From: Streptomyces sp. ISL-100
Lineage (GTDB): Bacteria > Actinomycetota > Actinomycetes > Streptomycetales > Streptomycetaceae
DNA length: 64,000 bases
NCBI RefSeq assembly: GCF_018614615.1
Contig: NZ_JAGGOK010000025.1
Location: 83,719 to 147,718 of the forward strand
Reading direction: 5' to 3'
A program made the translations under genes and the position numbers. The notes under the pieces are model-generated. The model was not told where the DNA came from and searched no databases. It saw nothing but the letters and a program-made list of their open reading frames with translations. Within the stretch, counting starts at the first letter, position 1. Every line of letters begins with the position of its first letter. Shown here in pieces: positions 1 to 6,858 of this stretch.

Positions 1-1
1 C

Positions 2-88
2 ACGGTCGCGCGTGAGATCGAGAAGGCCGGCGGTTTCCTGCACGTCAAGGACTCGGCGCGTGGCGAGCACGGTACCGAGCGATGCTGA
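2..88 (+). CDS. C-terminal tail of an unidentified protein, cut by the window edge
   Basis: An open frame enters from the left edge and stops with TGA at 86-88. It encodes 28 residues, beginning TVAREIEKAGGF and ending GEHGTERC. The third-position G/C pattern and the downstream gene train suggest the end of a real gene. The fragment is too short to assign. In streptomycetes, small genes like those that follow often lie behind a regulator gene, so a regulator is possible, but nothing in these residues proves it. Confidence 0.4.
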   Translation, partial: TVAREIEKAGGFLHVKDSARGEHGTERC

Positions 89-152
89 CGGGATCTCGGC
101 GGGCGGCGCGTATGGAGCCGAAGACCGCCATCAACAGGGCCGGGTGGACGCT

Positions 153-326
153 GTGAGCGGGCCGAGTTACGACACGAGCCGTCCGCCTGTCCCCGTCCCG
201 GGGTGTGCGACGTGTGCCGAACTCGCGGGACAACGCGAGGACGCGCGGGCTCAATTCGACGGCAGCAAAGAGACTGACGCCAACGTGTTGATGCGTCAGC
301 ACCAGCGACGGGAGCACCGCGAATGA
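153..326 (+). CDS. Small conserved actinomycete protein with a CxxC motif (57 aa)
   Basis: A GTG start gives a short protein with a Pro-rich N-terminus, a CATC motif, a charged helix and an ending rich in His and Arg. Its layout (Cys pair, then a Q/R-E-x-A helix, then TDANV and RxHxR) resembles small streptomycete proteins seen beside regulator genes. A second, more degenerate relative lies on the minus strand at 33655-33828. The stop codon overlaps the ATG of the next gene by four bases (ATGA), so the two are probably translationally coupled. The Cys and His residues could bind a metal, but only one CxxC is present. Function unknown. Confidence 0.65.
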   Translation: MSGPSYDTSRPPVPVPGCATCAELAGQREDARAQFDGSKETDANVLMRQHQRREHRE

Positions 327-604
327 CTCGGCGGACGTTCCGGTACGTGCCCTTCTCGATCGTGCAGGACGCGACGGCCGAGCCGGAGTACGCGGCGCGG
401 TGCGTCTCGGGTGCCGAGTCCGAGTGCGGCGCCGAGTCCGGTGTGAGGCACGACCCGGCGGAGGTCGAGGAGTGGCAGCGCAAGCACACGCAGGAGTCCC
501 GGCACGTGCGCTACCGCCGGAACTTTGCCGACTACGCGGTCATGGAAGCCCCGGAAGGTCTCCCGCTCGGACTCGAACCGCCGGGTGCCCGGGTGCACGT
601 ATGA
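323..604 (+). CDS. Small hypothetical protein, DUF7848-like (93 aa)
   Basis: The protein begins MTRRTFRYVPFSIVQD and holds a Cys-rich stretch (ARCVSGAESECGAES), then a His-rich helix with a Q-K-H-T-Q-E-S pattern. It resembles, from memory, small streptomycete proteins filed as DUF7848, which are encoded beside regulators and RiPP or mobile genes. It overlaps both neighbours by four bases (ATGA at 323 and at 601), forming a tightly coupled mini-operon that runs towards the graspetide genes. No catalytic motif is visible. The family assignment is moderate; that the gene is real is better supported, by the overlaps and codon use. Confidence 0.7.
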   Translation: MTRRTFRYVPFSIVQDATAEPEYAARCVSGAESECGAESGVRHDPAEVEEWQRKHTQESRHVRYRRNFADYAVMEAPEGLPLGLEPPGARVHV

Positions 605-726
605 GGCGCTTACGCGGATGGAAAGTCACGGCGGACGGCGCCTTCTGGGGCGGGGTGCTCGTGATCAGCAGCGTTGGCGGCATCTTGGCCGTGATCGTTG
701 TGGCCGTGACCCGTCAACCGCCGTGA
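601..726 (+). CDS. 41-residue single-span membrane protein with a TTA codon
   Basis: An ATG overlapping the preceding stop (ATGA) opens a 41-residue protein: a basic start, MRRLRGWKV, then one hydrophobic segment of about 20 residues rich in Val, Ile, Gly and Leu, then a short TRQPP tail. It therefore looks like a one-pass membrane peptide. Codon 4 is TTA (610-612), the rare Leu codon that makes streptomycete genes depend on the bldA tRNA. Together with the TTA in the downstream ATP-grasp gene this points to developmental control. The function is unknown; a holin-like or transporter-accessory role would be a guess. Confidence 0.55.
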   Translation: MRRLRGWKVTADGAFWGGVLVISSVGGILAVIVVAVTRQPP

Positions 727-860
727 TGCTGCACCACGCGGGCAGTGTCGCCCGAAGACTCCCGCCCCGGCGGATCATCCGCCCGCAACCCAGTCGAGAG
801 CAGACAGGTCGAGCGCCTGCCGGGGCGGGTCCTGCACCACATCCACCGTACGAAGCGATC

Positions 861-867
861 AAGGAGG
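861..867 (+). promoter_or_regulatory. Strong Shine-Dalgarno that fixes a TTG start
   Basis: The sequence AAGGAGG lies five bases before the TTG at 872. It is the best Shine-Dalgarno match in the cluster and is why TTG rather than a later codon is chosen as the start of the precursor peptide. A strong site is expected for a RiPP precursor, which is needed in excess over its enzymes. Confidence 0.7.
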
Positions 868-871
868 AGAC

Positions 872-1144
872 TTGCAGACAAGCCTCGCAGGTACGGAGAC
901 GACCGCACAGGCCCCGTGGGGACTGCGCCGTATGGCTCCGCTGCGCAACGGTTCCCCCTCGCCCTGGCGGTACGCGGGCGTTGACCCGGCCACGCAGACC
1001 GGCCGGTGGGTCGGGGAGGACGGCGCGATGACGCCGGCCGAACTCGGCAAGCACGGTACGAGCGTGAACACCTACCCGCCGACGCAGGTCGGGAAGGACG
1101 GCAAGGTAGACGCCGACTCCGGCCACGACGCGACGCAGGACTAG
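872..1144 (+). CDS. tgmA: Graspetide-type RiPP precursor peptide (90 aa)
   Basis: This is the likely substrate of the ATP-grasp ligase encoded next to it. Residues 15-21 (PWGLRRM) match the conserved leader motif of the ATP-grasp-modified RiPP family (TIGR04186, from memory). The probable core is the last 30 residues or so. It splits into a hydroxyl-rich strand (T63, S64, T67, T71, with Y68-P69-P70) and an acidic strand (D76, D80, D82, D86, D90) separated by V-G-K. This layout fits a stem-loop closed by Thr/Ser-Asp ester bonds. D76-G77 is a classic aspartimide-forming pair and a natural target for the PIMT-like enzyme at 2108. The TTG start is supported by the Shine-Dalgarno at 861. The ring pattern is inference. 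Confidence 0.82.
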   Translation: MQTSLAGTETTAQAPWGLRRMAPLRNGSPSPWRYAGVDPATQTGRWVGEDGAMTPAELGKHGTSVNTYPPTQVGKDGKVDADSGHDATQD

Positions 1145-1155
1145 GGGGTAGCGCC

Positions 1156-2115
1156 ATGGACGGACGCCCGGTGCTGGTCTGCACGCAGGATGAGGACGCA
1201 ACCGCTGATCTGGTCATCGCGGAGTTGAACCGGCGCCGGGTGCCCGTCCTCCGCTTCGACCCCGGACGGGACTTTCCTGCCCCGGCGGTGCTCGCCACAC
1301 GTACCGGGACGGACGGATGGGGCGGACGACTCACGGTCGGGGAGCGCACGGCCGACTTATCCGCCGTCCGCGCCCTGTACCACCGTCGCCCCAACGCCTA
1401 CCCGACAGACGGCGGTGAGCAGGCCGCGCGGTTCGCCGCACAGGAGAACCGGCGGGGACTGGGTGGAGTACTGGGCGCGCTGCCGGGGTGCCTGTACCTC
1501 AGCCACCCGCAGGCCATCGCGCGGGCGGAGTACAAGCCCGCGCAGTTGGATGTGGCGGCCCGGGTAGGGCTCACGGTCCCGGCCACCCTGATCACGAACG
1601 ACCCTGGTGAGGCCAAGACGTTCTGCGCCGAGCAGTCGGCCATCTACAAGCCCTTGCACGCCGGGGCGTACGACGTCGAGGGCGAGCCCGCCGGAATCTG
1701 GGCCGCTCCGGTCGAGGCTGGAGAGATCGACGGCGCGGTGAGCTACAGCGCGCACCTGTTCCAAGCTCAGGTGCCCAAGGTGGCGGACGTGCGCGCGGTC
1801 GTCGTCGGCGAGCAGGTGTTCAGCGCTCTGATTACCGCGCCGCCCGGGGTCGTGGACTGGAGAGCGGAGTATCAGAGCCTCGCCTATAAGCCGGTCGCCT
1901 GTCCGGAAGAGATTCGCCTGGCGCTGGTGCGGTTCCTCGCCGACTTCGGGCTGAGCTTCGGCGCCTTCGACTTCGCCGTGACCCCCGACGGCGCATGGTG
2001 GTTCTTGGAGTGCAACCCGAACGGTCAATGGGCGTGGCTCGAAGACGCGGCCGGACTGCCGGTCACAAGCGCAATCGCAGATCTGTTGGAGAACGGAGCG
2101 AGCCATCATGACTGA
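1156..2115 (+). CDS. tgmB: ATP-grasp ribosomal peptide maturase (graspetide ligase)
   Basis: This 319-residue protein belongs to the ATP-grasp maturase family (SAV_5884 type). Such enzymes use ATP to activate Asp or Glu side chains of a precursor and join them to Thr/Ser or Lys side chains. Visible features are the N-terminal pre-ATP-grasp fold, the central YKPLHAG motif, and the C-terminal metal-binding signature [10 protein letters not shown]. The length is normal for the family. The ATG at 1156 follows a purine-rich AGGGGG site and is preferred over upstream starts. The gene overlaps the methyltransferase gene by 8 bases. Codon 68 is TTA (1357-1359), so translation should depend on bldA and the product should appear late in development. 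Confidence 0.9.
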   Translation: MDGRPVLVCTQDEDATADLVIAELNRRRVPVLRFDPGRDFPAPAVLATRTGTDGWGGRLTVGERTADLSAVRALYHRRPNAYPTDGGEQAARFAAQENRRGLGGVLGALPGCLYLSHPQAIARAEYKPAQLDVAARVGLTVPATLITNDPGEAKTFCAEQSAIYKPLHAGAYDVEGEPAGIWAAPVEAGEIDGAVSYSAHLFQAQVPKVADVRAVVVGEQVFSALITAPPGVVDWRAEYQSLAYKPVACPEEIRLALVRFLADFGLSFGAFDFAVTPDGAWWFLECNPNGQWAWLEDAAGLPVTSAIADLLENGASHHD

Positions 2116-3229
2116 CCACCTGCCCTCGGAACACCTGCGGGCCGACCTCGCTCGGCACCTGACCAAGGCCGGTGCGCTGCGCAGCCCGGAATGGGAAGCG
2201 GCCGTGTTGTCCGTGCCCCGCGAGGCGTTCCTCTCGCGCGGCTGGTTCGAGTACGAAGACGGCGGCTGGTACCGGCCCGTATCCGGCGACTCTGCGGCCG
2301 GGCTCGGGCGGATCTACGAAGACGACACCCTCGTGACACAGGTGGCCGGGGGCGTCTTCCCCGACCAGGTCGAGGGGCGCATCGCGGCGGCCCCCTCGTC
2401 GTCGTCCACCCTGCCAGGGCTGGTCGTGCGGATGCTTGAAGACCTGCGGGCGACCGAAGGGACGCGTGTCCTGGAGATCGGCACGGGTACGGGCTACTCA
2501 ACCGCGCTGCTCTGCCGCGTCGTTGGCGAGGACAACGTGACCACGGTCGAGGTCGACGCCGAGGTGTCCGCCCGCGCAGCAATGGCGCTCGGGAGCGCCG
2601 GTTACTGGCCTGTCCGGGTGGTCGGTGACGGCCTGGCGGGTTACAAGGAGGGCGGGCCGTATGACCGGGTGATCGCGACATGCGGTGTGCACACCGTGCC
2701 GGCTGACTGGCTCGCGCAGACTCGGCCTGGCGGTGAGGTCCTGGTCACGGTCGGCGGATGGATGCACGCATCCGAACTTGTACGGCTGACGGTCGCCGAC
2801 GATGGCACGGCTAGCGGCCCGGTTCTCGGCGGTCAGGTCTCGTTCATGCTGGCCCGCCCGCACCTTCCGCCCCCGTTCGGGATGCTGCCGAATCTCAGCG
2901 AGGGCAAGGCCGTGCCCACGGAATTCGGCGCGGACGTGCTCGACGACTGGGCGGCCCGATTCATCGCGCAGTTCGCCGTACCCCGTGCGCAGCGGCTCGC
3001 GCTTGAACGGGGCGGCCGGACGGAACACGTCGTGATCGACGTGGACGCGGAATCGTGGGCGGTCGTCTTCCGGGACGGCGCGCGGTGGATGGTCCGGCAG
3101 GGCGGCGCGGCGCGCTTGTGGGATCAGATCGCCGAACGCGTCACACACTGGCAGGCGGACGGGCGACCGCCGGCCGACCGAATGCGGCTGCACGTCGGCC
3201 CCGACGGGCAACGCCTCACGTGGGCGTAG
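2108..3229 (+). CDS. tgmC: PIMT-like SAM methyltransferase of the ATP-grasp peptide system
   Basis: The 373-residue protein resembles protein-L-isoaspartate O-methyltransferases. It has the SAM motif [11 protein letters not shown] at residues 121-131, the acidic ribose-binding residue in TTVEVD, and a PIMT-like SSSSTLP stretch before motif I. In graspetide clusters such as that of fuscimiditide, a PIMT homologue methylates an Asp of the ester-linked peptide, which then closes to an aspartimide. The 8-base overlap with the ligase gene implies coupled production. The region after residue 210 is longer than in a housekeeping PIMT, as usual for RiPP-associated members, where it probably recognises the constrained substrate. 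Confidence 0.88.
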   Translation: MTDHLPSEHLRADLARHLTKAGALRSPEWEAAVLSVPREAFLSRGWFEYEDGGWYRPVSGDSAAGLGRIYEDDTLVTQVAGGVFPDQVEGRIAAAPSSSSTLPGLVVRMLEDLRATEGTRVLEIGTGTGYSTALLCRVVGEDNVTTVEVDAEVSARAAMALGSAGYWPVRVVGDGLAGYKEGGPYDRVIATCGVHTVPADWLAQTRPGGEVLVTVGGWMHASELVRLTVADDGTASGPVLGGQVSFMLARPHLPPPFGMLPNLSEGKAVPTEFGADVLDDWAARFIAQFAVPRAQRLALERGGRTEHVVIDVDAESWAVVFRDGARWMVRQGGAARLWDQIAERVTHWQADGRPPADRMRLHVGPDGQRLTWA

Positions 3230-3266
3230 CCATCAGCTGACAGCCCCATGTTGGGAGCTGACGAAC

Positions 3267-3645
3267 GTGACTGACCTTATCGCGCACCTTTTGCGCCTCC
3301 TCGCGCGGCTATTCCCCGCGCGCGGGAAGCATCGCGCCACCCCCCGTACATCAGCCGCCCCCTGCCCCGTCCGTGCGGCCCCGGCGCACGCTGCCGGAGC
3401 ACAAGAGCCCGTACGCCCGCGAGGCGGCCGAGAAGCGGCCGTTTGTGAACACGATCAGCCAGGTACGCCCCTACGTCACGGCCGCGCCCCGCAGGCGTCC
3501 GGACGATCCGGAGCGGCGCGCGCAGGCCGAACGGCGCTGGGCGCTGGATATGGCGCTGCGCGGTATCGACGTGGGCCCGGCGACGATTCACAGCGTGCAC
3601 GTGCGGCCCGACGGCCGTACGGTCCGGGTGGCGGTAGGAGCGTGA
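3267..3645 (+). pseudogene. Conserved small hypothetical gene split by a +1 frameshift in a C tract
   Basis: From the GTG at 3267 the frame gives MTDLIAHLLRLLARLFPARG, a start typical of a small streptomycete family. The family-like second half (HKSPYAREAAEK, QVRPYVTA, ERRWALDMALRGIDV) is in another frame, open from about 3373 to 3645. Removing one C from the run at 3340-3345 joins the halves smoothly as KHRATPVHQPPPAPSVRPRR. So this is either a recent one-base insertion that inactivates the gene, phase variation at a homopolymer, or a base-call error. The function of the intact family is unknown to me. The stop region overlaps the next gene by four bases (GTGA). Confidence 0.65.
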
Positions 3646-3812
3646 GCGCCGCTGTCTACTGCCGCTGCGAGCGGCTGACTCTCGCCCCGGTCGCGGTGCG
3701 CTACATCGAGCGGGCGAGCGGCCCCGGGGTGACGCTGTATGCCTGCCCCGACTGCGCGCCCCGTCTCACGCCCGGCCCCCTGCCTGCCGAGACCGCCCCG
3801 CCGCGCGGCTGA
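3642..3812 (+). CDS. Small putative zinc-binding protein (56 aa)
   Basis: The GTG start lies in a GTGA overlap with the preceding frame. The protein holds Y-C-R-C near the N-terminus and Y-A-C-P-D-C about 30 residues later, a spacing suited to one zinc ribbon, followed by a Pro-rich tail. No enzyme motif is present. It is the last gene before a strong terminator, so it closes the accessory transcription unit. Function unknown. Confidence 0.6.
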   Translation: MSAAVYCRCERLTLAPVAVRYIERASGPGVTLYACPDCAPRLTPGPLPAETAPPRG

Positions 3813-3829
3813 TTCTCTGCCGACCCCTG

Positions 3830-3855
3830 CCCCGCCCGGACCGCTCCGGGCGGGG
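3830..3855. terminator. Terminator hairpin between the accessory block and the efflux operon
   Basis: A perfect 11-bp stem (CCCCGCCCGGA and its complement) with loop CCGC lies between the converging genes that end at 3812 (+) and 3887 (-). No long T run follows on either side, as is common in high-GC actinomycetes. It probably works in both directions. Confidence 0.8.
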
Positions 3856-3886
3856 CTTCGTCGTCTCCGGGCGCGGCGGGTGGCGC

Positions 3887-4210
3887 CTACGCAGTCGACG
3901 GCGGTGCGGCCTGCTGGTCGGCGAGGCGGGCGGCTATGGCGGAGCGTAGGCCGTTGCTGGGGTCGGCGGTGCCGTCGACTTCCCGGCGCAGTCCGGCGAA
4001 GGTTTCGCGTAGGCCGGGCTCGATGGCGTCGAGGTCGAGGCGGGCGCGCAGGGCTGCGGCCTGGAGGACGGTCGACAGGTGGGGGTGGCCGGTGCTTGTG
4101 ACGCTCGCGAGCACGCCGAACTGCTGTTGCTGCAACAGCTGGGAGAGTTCCTCGTCCGTGAGCACTCGGGGCGCCGGGCCGTCGTTCTTCGTGGTGGCGT
4201 TCGCGTTCAT
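3887..4210 (-). CDS. Short protein with only the N-terminal part of a PPOX (flavin/F420) fold
   Basis: The 107-residue protein opens with a stretch typical of pyridoxamine-phosphate-oxidase-like proteins (LTDEELSQLLQQQQFGVLASV, with G-H-P-H-L-S-T following). It then departs from the family into a helical, charged C-terminus (LRARLDLDAIEPGLRETF). Most of the split barrel, and so the cofactor site, is missing. It looks like an N-terminal PPOX piece joined to unrelated sequence by a deletion. The gene begins 31 bases after the MFS stop and is probably co-transcribed with marR and the transporter. Whether it is functional is unclear. Confidence 0.5.
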   Translation of the reverse strand: MNANATTKNDGPAPRVLTDEELSQLLQQQQFGVLASVTSTGHPHLSTVLQAAALRARLDLDAIEPGLRETFAGLRREVDGTADPSNGLRSAIAARLADQQAAPPSTA

Positions 4211-4241
4211 GGGCAGTGGCCCTTCTCAGTGGGGTGGTCGG

Positions 4242-5750
4242 TCAGACCGAGACGGGGTGGGTGGTGGCCGGATTGGTGGCCGGGGTGTTGTCGACCTGCT
4301 CGGCGGACGGCCGGCTCCCGGGGCGGCGCAGCATCGTGAACGCGACTACGAAAGCGGTGACCAGGAGCCCCGCGCCGACGCCGAAGGCGAGGTGGTAGCC
4401 GCCGGTCAGGGCCTCGGCCTGGGTCTTGCCGTCCGCTACGAGGCTTTCGGTGCGCGAGGCCGCCAGGGTGGAGAGGACCGCGACGCCCATGGCCATGCCG
4501 ATCTGCTGGGTGGTGTTGAACAGCCCGGAGGCGAGCCCGGCGTCCTCGTCGCTCGCGCCGGACATACCGAGCGTGGTCAGCGCCGGGAGGGCGAGGCCGA
4601 AGCCGGCGGCGAGCAGCATTACCGGGAGCAGGTCGATGGCGTAGTTGGCGTGTACGGGGACGCGGGTGAGGAGGCCGAGTACGCCGATGAGGAGTACGAG
4701 GCCCGCCAGCAGGACGTTGCGTTCGCCGAAGCGGGCGTTGAGGCGGGCGGAGACGCCCAGCGAGACCGCACCGATGACGGCAGCCGCAGGGAGCATCGCG
4801 AGGCCGGTCTCGGCGGCGCCGTAACCGAGCACCTTCTGGAGGTAGAGGGCGACCAGGATCTGGAAGGAGAAGAGCGCGGCGACCATCAGGATCTGGACCA
4901 GGTTGGCGCCGGAGACGCTGCGGGAGCGGAAGACCGCCAGCGGCATGAGCGGGTTCTTCGCGGTGGCCTGGCGGACGAGGAACGCGGCGAGCAGTACGGC
5001 GGCGAGCGCGCCGAAGCCGAGGGTGTGCGCCGAGGTCCAGCCGTACTCCTCGACCTTGACGACGGTGTAGATGCCCAGTACCAGACCCGCTGTGACGAGG
5101 ACGGCGCCGATGACGTCCGCGCCCGCCTTGAGGCCGAGGCCGCGGTCGCCCGGCAGTACGGGTACGGCGAGCGCGAGGGCGGCGAGGCCGATCGGCAGGT
5201 TGATGAAGAAGATCCAGTGCCAGTTGAGCGCGTCGGTGAGTACGCCGCCGAGCACCTGGCCGATCGACGCGCCTGCCGCGCCGGTGAAGCTGAAGACGGC
5301 GATCGCCTTTGCCCGCTCCTTGGGCTCGGTGAACAGCGTCACGAGAATGCCGAGGCTGACCGCCGAGGCCATCGCGCTGCCGATTCCCTGGAGGAAGCGG
5401 GCGGCGATCAGTACCGCCGGAGAGGTGGCCACGCCGGCCAGGAGTGAGGCGGCGGTGAAGACTGCTGTGCCTGCCAGGAACATGCGCTTGCGGCCGATCA
5501 GGTCGCCGAGCCGACCGGCGAGCAGGAGCAGGCTGCCGAACGCGATCAGGTAGGCGTTGACCACCCAGCTGAGGCCGGCGGGGGTGAAGTTGAGGTCCTG
5601 CTGGATGGCCGGCATCGCCACGGTCACGATGGAGCCGTCGAGGATGATCATCAGCATCCCGGTGGCGATGACTCCGAGGGCGAGCCAGCGGGAACGGGGA
5701 ACGGTGGGTGCGGGAGACGGTGCCGATTCGGATGCGGATGTGGCAAACAT
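4242..5750 (-). CDS. MFS drug exporter, DHA2 family (14 membrane spans)
   Basis: The 502-residue protein is a proton-driven multidrug exporter of the EmrB/QacA (DHA2) group. The first span carries the LDGSIVTVAMPAI motif of 14-span exporters. The loop motif GRLGDLIGRKR follows span 2, and the antiporter motif lies near GASIGQVLGGVL. The length and span number fit the family. The gene lies 75 bases behind a marR gene on the same strand, so control by that regulator is likely. Its Shine-Dalgarno sits inside a hairpin (5755-5785). The substrate cannot be read from sequence. Confidence 0.9.
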   Translation of the reverse strand: MFATSASESAPSPAPTVPRSRWLALGVIATGMLMIILDGSIVTVAMPAIQQDLNFTPAGLSWVVNAYLIAFGSLLLLAGRLGDLIGRKRMFLAGTAVFTAASLLAGVATSPAVLIAARFLQGIGSAMASAVSLGILVTLFTEPKERAKAIAVFSFTGAAGASIGQVLGGVLTDALNWHWIFFINLPIGLAALALAVPVLPGDRGLGLKAGADVIGAVLVTAGLVLGIYTVVKVEEYGWTSAHTLGFGALAAVLLAAFLVRQATAKNPLMPLAVFRSRSVSGANLVQILMVAALFSFQILVALYLQKVLGYGAAETGLAMLPAAAVIGAVSLGVSARLNARFGERNVLLAGLVLLIGVLGLLTRVPVHANYAIDLLPVMLLAAGFGLALPALTTLGMSGASDEDAGLASGLFNTTQQIGMAMGVAVLSTLAASRTESLVADGKTQAEALTGGYHLAFGVGAGLLVTAFVVAFTMLRRPGSRPSAEQVDNTPATNPATTHPVSV

Positions 5751-5754
5751 GCTG

Positions 5755-5785
5755 TCTCTCCTGTCAGTTGGGGCGACAGGAGAGA
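5755..5785 (-). promoter_or_regulatory. Hairpin that can hide the ribosome-binding site of the MFS gene
   Basis: An 11-bp perfect inverted repeat (TCTCTCCTGTC and its complement, 9-base loop) ends five bases before the MFS start codon. Read on the minus strand, the arm next to the gene contains AGGAGA, the Shine-Dalgarno. When folded, the site is paired. This could couple translation to that of marR upstream, act as an attenuator, or serve as a DNA operator. Confidence 0.55.
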
Positions 5786-5825
5786 CCGTAGCAGATGGTT
5801 TTGTTGCAGACTATCTTTTTCAGCC

Positions 5826-6314
5826 CTACTTTTTGGGCTGCCGCGCGCGCCGGGCGGGGCGAGGGTTCTCAGCAGGGGCGGCCAGGCCGTCGTTGACCAG
5901 GCGATTCAAGGCGCGCAGCAGGACCTCCCGCTCCCCCTCGGGAAGTGCGGCCAGGGCCTCCCGGTGCACGCGGTCGACGATCTTCTGACTCTGCCCGGCG
6001 ATACGGGCACCCTCCTCCGTGACCGCGATGATCCGGGCGCGCCGGTCCGTGGTGGAGGGGCGGCGCTCGGCGAGACCGGCCTTCTCCAGCGCGTCCACCG
6101 TCACCACCATCGTGGTCTTGTCCATGTCGCCGATCTCGGCGAGCTGGATCTGGGTGCGCTCCTCCTCCAGGGCGTGGACGAGTACGCAGTGCATCCGTGC
6201 CGTCAGGCCGATCTCGGCGAGCGCGGCGGACATCTGGGTGCGCAGGACGTGGCTGGTGTGGTCGAGGAGGAAGGACAGGTCCGGCTCGGTGCGGGTGGGC
6301 GTCATGGCGGTCAT
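5826..6314 (-). CDS. MarR-family transcriptional regulator
   Basis: The 162-residue protein has the MarR winged helix: the recognition region DMDKTTMVVTVDALEKAGL and the wing ERRPSTTDRRARII with the conserved D-R-R. MarR proteins usually repress an adjacent exporter and release DNA on binding small aromatic compounds. Here the exporter is next downstream on the same strand. The C-terminal tail is basic (RPARRARQPKK). Its start lies 136 bases from the divergent operon at 6451. That gap contains TTGAAC palindromes which look more like TetR sites. Confidence 0.9.
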   Translation of the reverse strand: MTAMTPTRTEPDLSFLLDHTSHVLRTQMSAALAEIGLTARMHCVLVHALEEERTQIQLAEIGDMDKTTMVVTVDALEKAGLAERRPSTTDRRARIIAVTEEGARIAGQSQKIVDRVHREALAALPEGEREVLLRALNRLVNDGLAAPAENPRPARRARQPKK

Positions 6315-6378
6315 GCCGGCAAGCGTAGCAATTGGATCCGTGCCGGATTATCCGGAAGTGGAGCTTCTCGCATCCTAC

Positions 6379-6392
6379 TTGAACATGTTCAA
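6379..6392. promoter_or_regulatory. Operator-like palindrome TTGAACATGTTCAA
   Basis: A perfect 14-bp palindrome stands 59 bases before the start of the operon at 6451 and 65 bases from the marR start. Its half-site recurs at 6424. The pattern (TTGAAC, two-base centre, GTTCAA) is typical of TetR-family operators, and the operon it precedes encodes a TetR protein as its third gene. Confidence 0.65.
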
Positions 6393-6423
6393 AAAGAGAT
6401 CTAAGTTCATTCCTGCCAGCCTT

Positions 6424-6437
6424 TTGAACACGTTCAA
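6424..6437. promoter_or_regulatory. Second TTGAAC operator-like repeat next to the start codon
   Basis: TTGAACACGTTCAA repeats the two half-sites of the palindrome at 6379 with a different centre. Centres are 45 bases apart. This copy lies just ahead of the purine-rich ribosome-binding region (AAGGGGTGGGGA) of the 6451 gene, so a bound protein would block transcription. Confidence 0.65.
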
Positions 6438-6450
6438 GAAGGGGTGGGGA

Positions 6451-6858
6451 ATGGACCTCACTGTTGTCGCCTACGCCATCTACCTGCTGATCAGCGTCGC
6501 GCTCACCATCTGGGTCGCCCGGACGCTGAGCCGCAACGGACGCATCTTCATCGCGAGCGTCCTGCACGGGGACGAGAAGCTCGCCGACGCGGTCAACCAC
6601 CTCCTGGTGGTCGGCTTCTACCTCGTCAACCTCGGCTTCGTAGCCCTGTACCTCAAGGCGGCGGACGCCGTCGAGGACGCCCGCGGGCTCTTCGAGGCGC
6701 TCTCGGTGAAGCTCGGTGTCGTCCTGCTGGTCCTCGGCGTCATGCACCTCGGCAACGTCTGGGTCCTCAACAAGATCCGGCGGCGCTCGATCATGGAGCG
6801 CGAGCAGCTCCCCCCGGTTCCGCCGCAGGGCTGGACCGCCGCTCCCACCGGAGCGTGA
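6451..6858 (+). CDS. Conserved integral membrane protein (three spans, 135 aa)
   Basis: The protein has three hydrophobic segments: residues 2-22, about 50-70, and about 87-107. It ends in a Pro-rich cytoplasmic tail. The ATG at 6451 follows a clear purine-rich ribosome site. It begins an operon with a DCC-family protein (four-base GTGA overlap) and a TetR regulator. I recognise it as a conserved streptomycete membrane protein without a defined role. The association with a thiol-disulfide protein suggests membrane redox or stress functions, but this is inference. Confidence 0.75.
   Translation: MDLTVVAYAIYLLISVALTIWVARTLSRNGRIFIASVLHGDEKLADAVNHLLVVGFYLVNLGFVALYLKAADAVEDARGLFEALSVKLGVVLLVLGVMHLGNVWVLNKIRRRSIMEREQLPPVPPQGWTAAPTGA

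Noticed and set aside
1..3860. Integrated conjugative element (pSAM2-like) at the left end
   Set aside because: No integrase, Rep, Tra or attachment site is visible inside the window; the small genes alone do not prove it.
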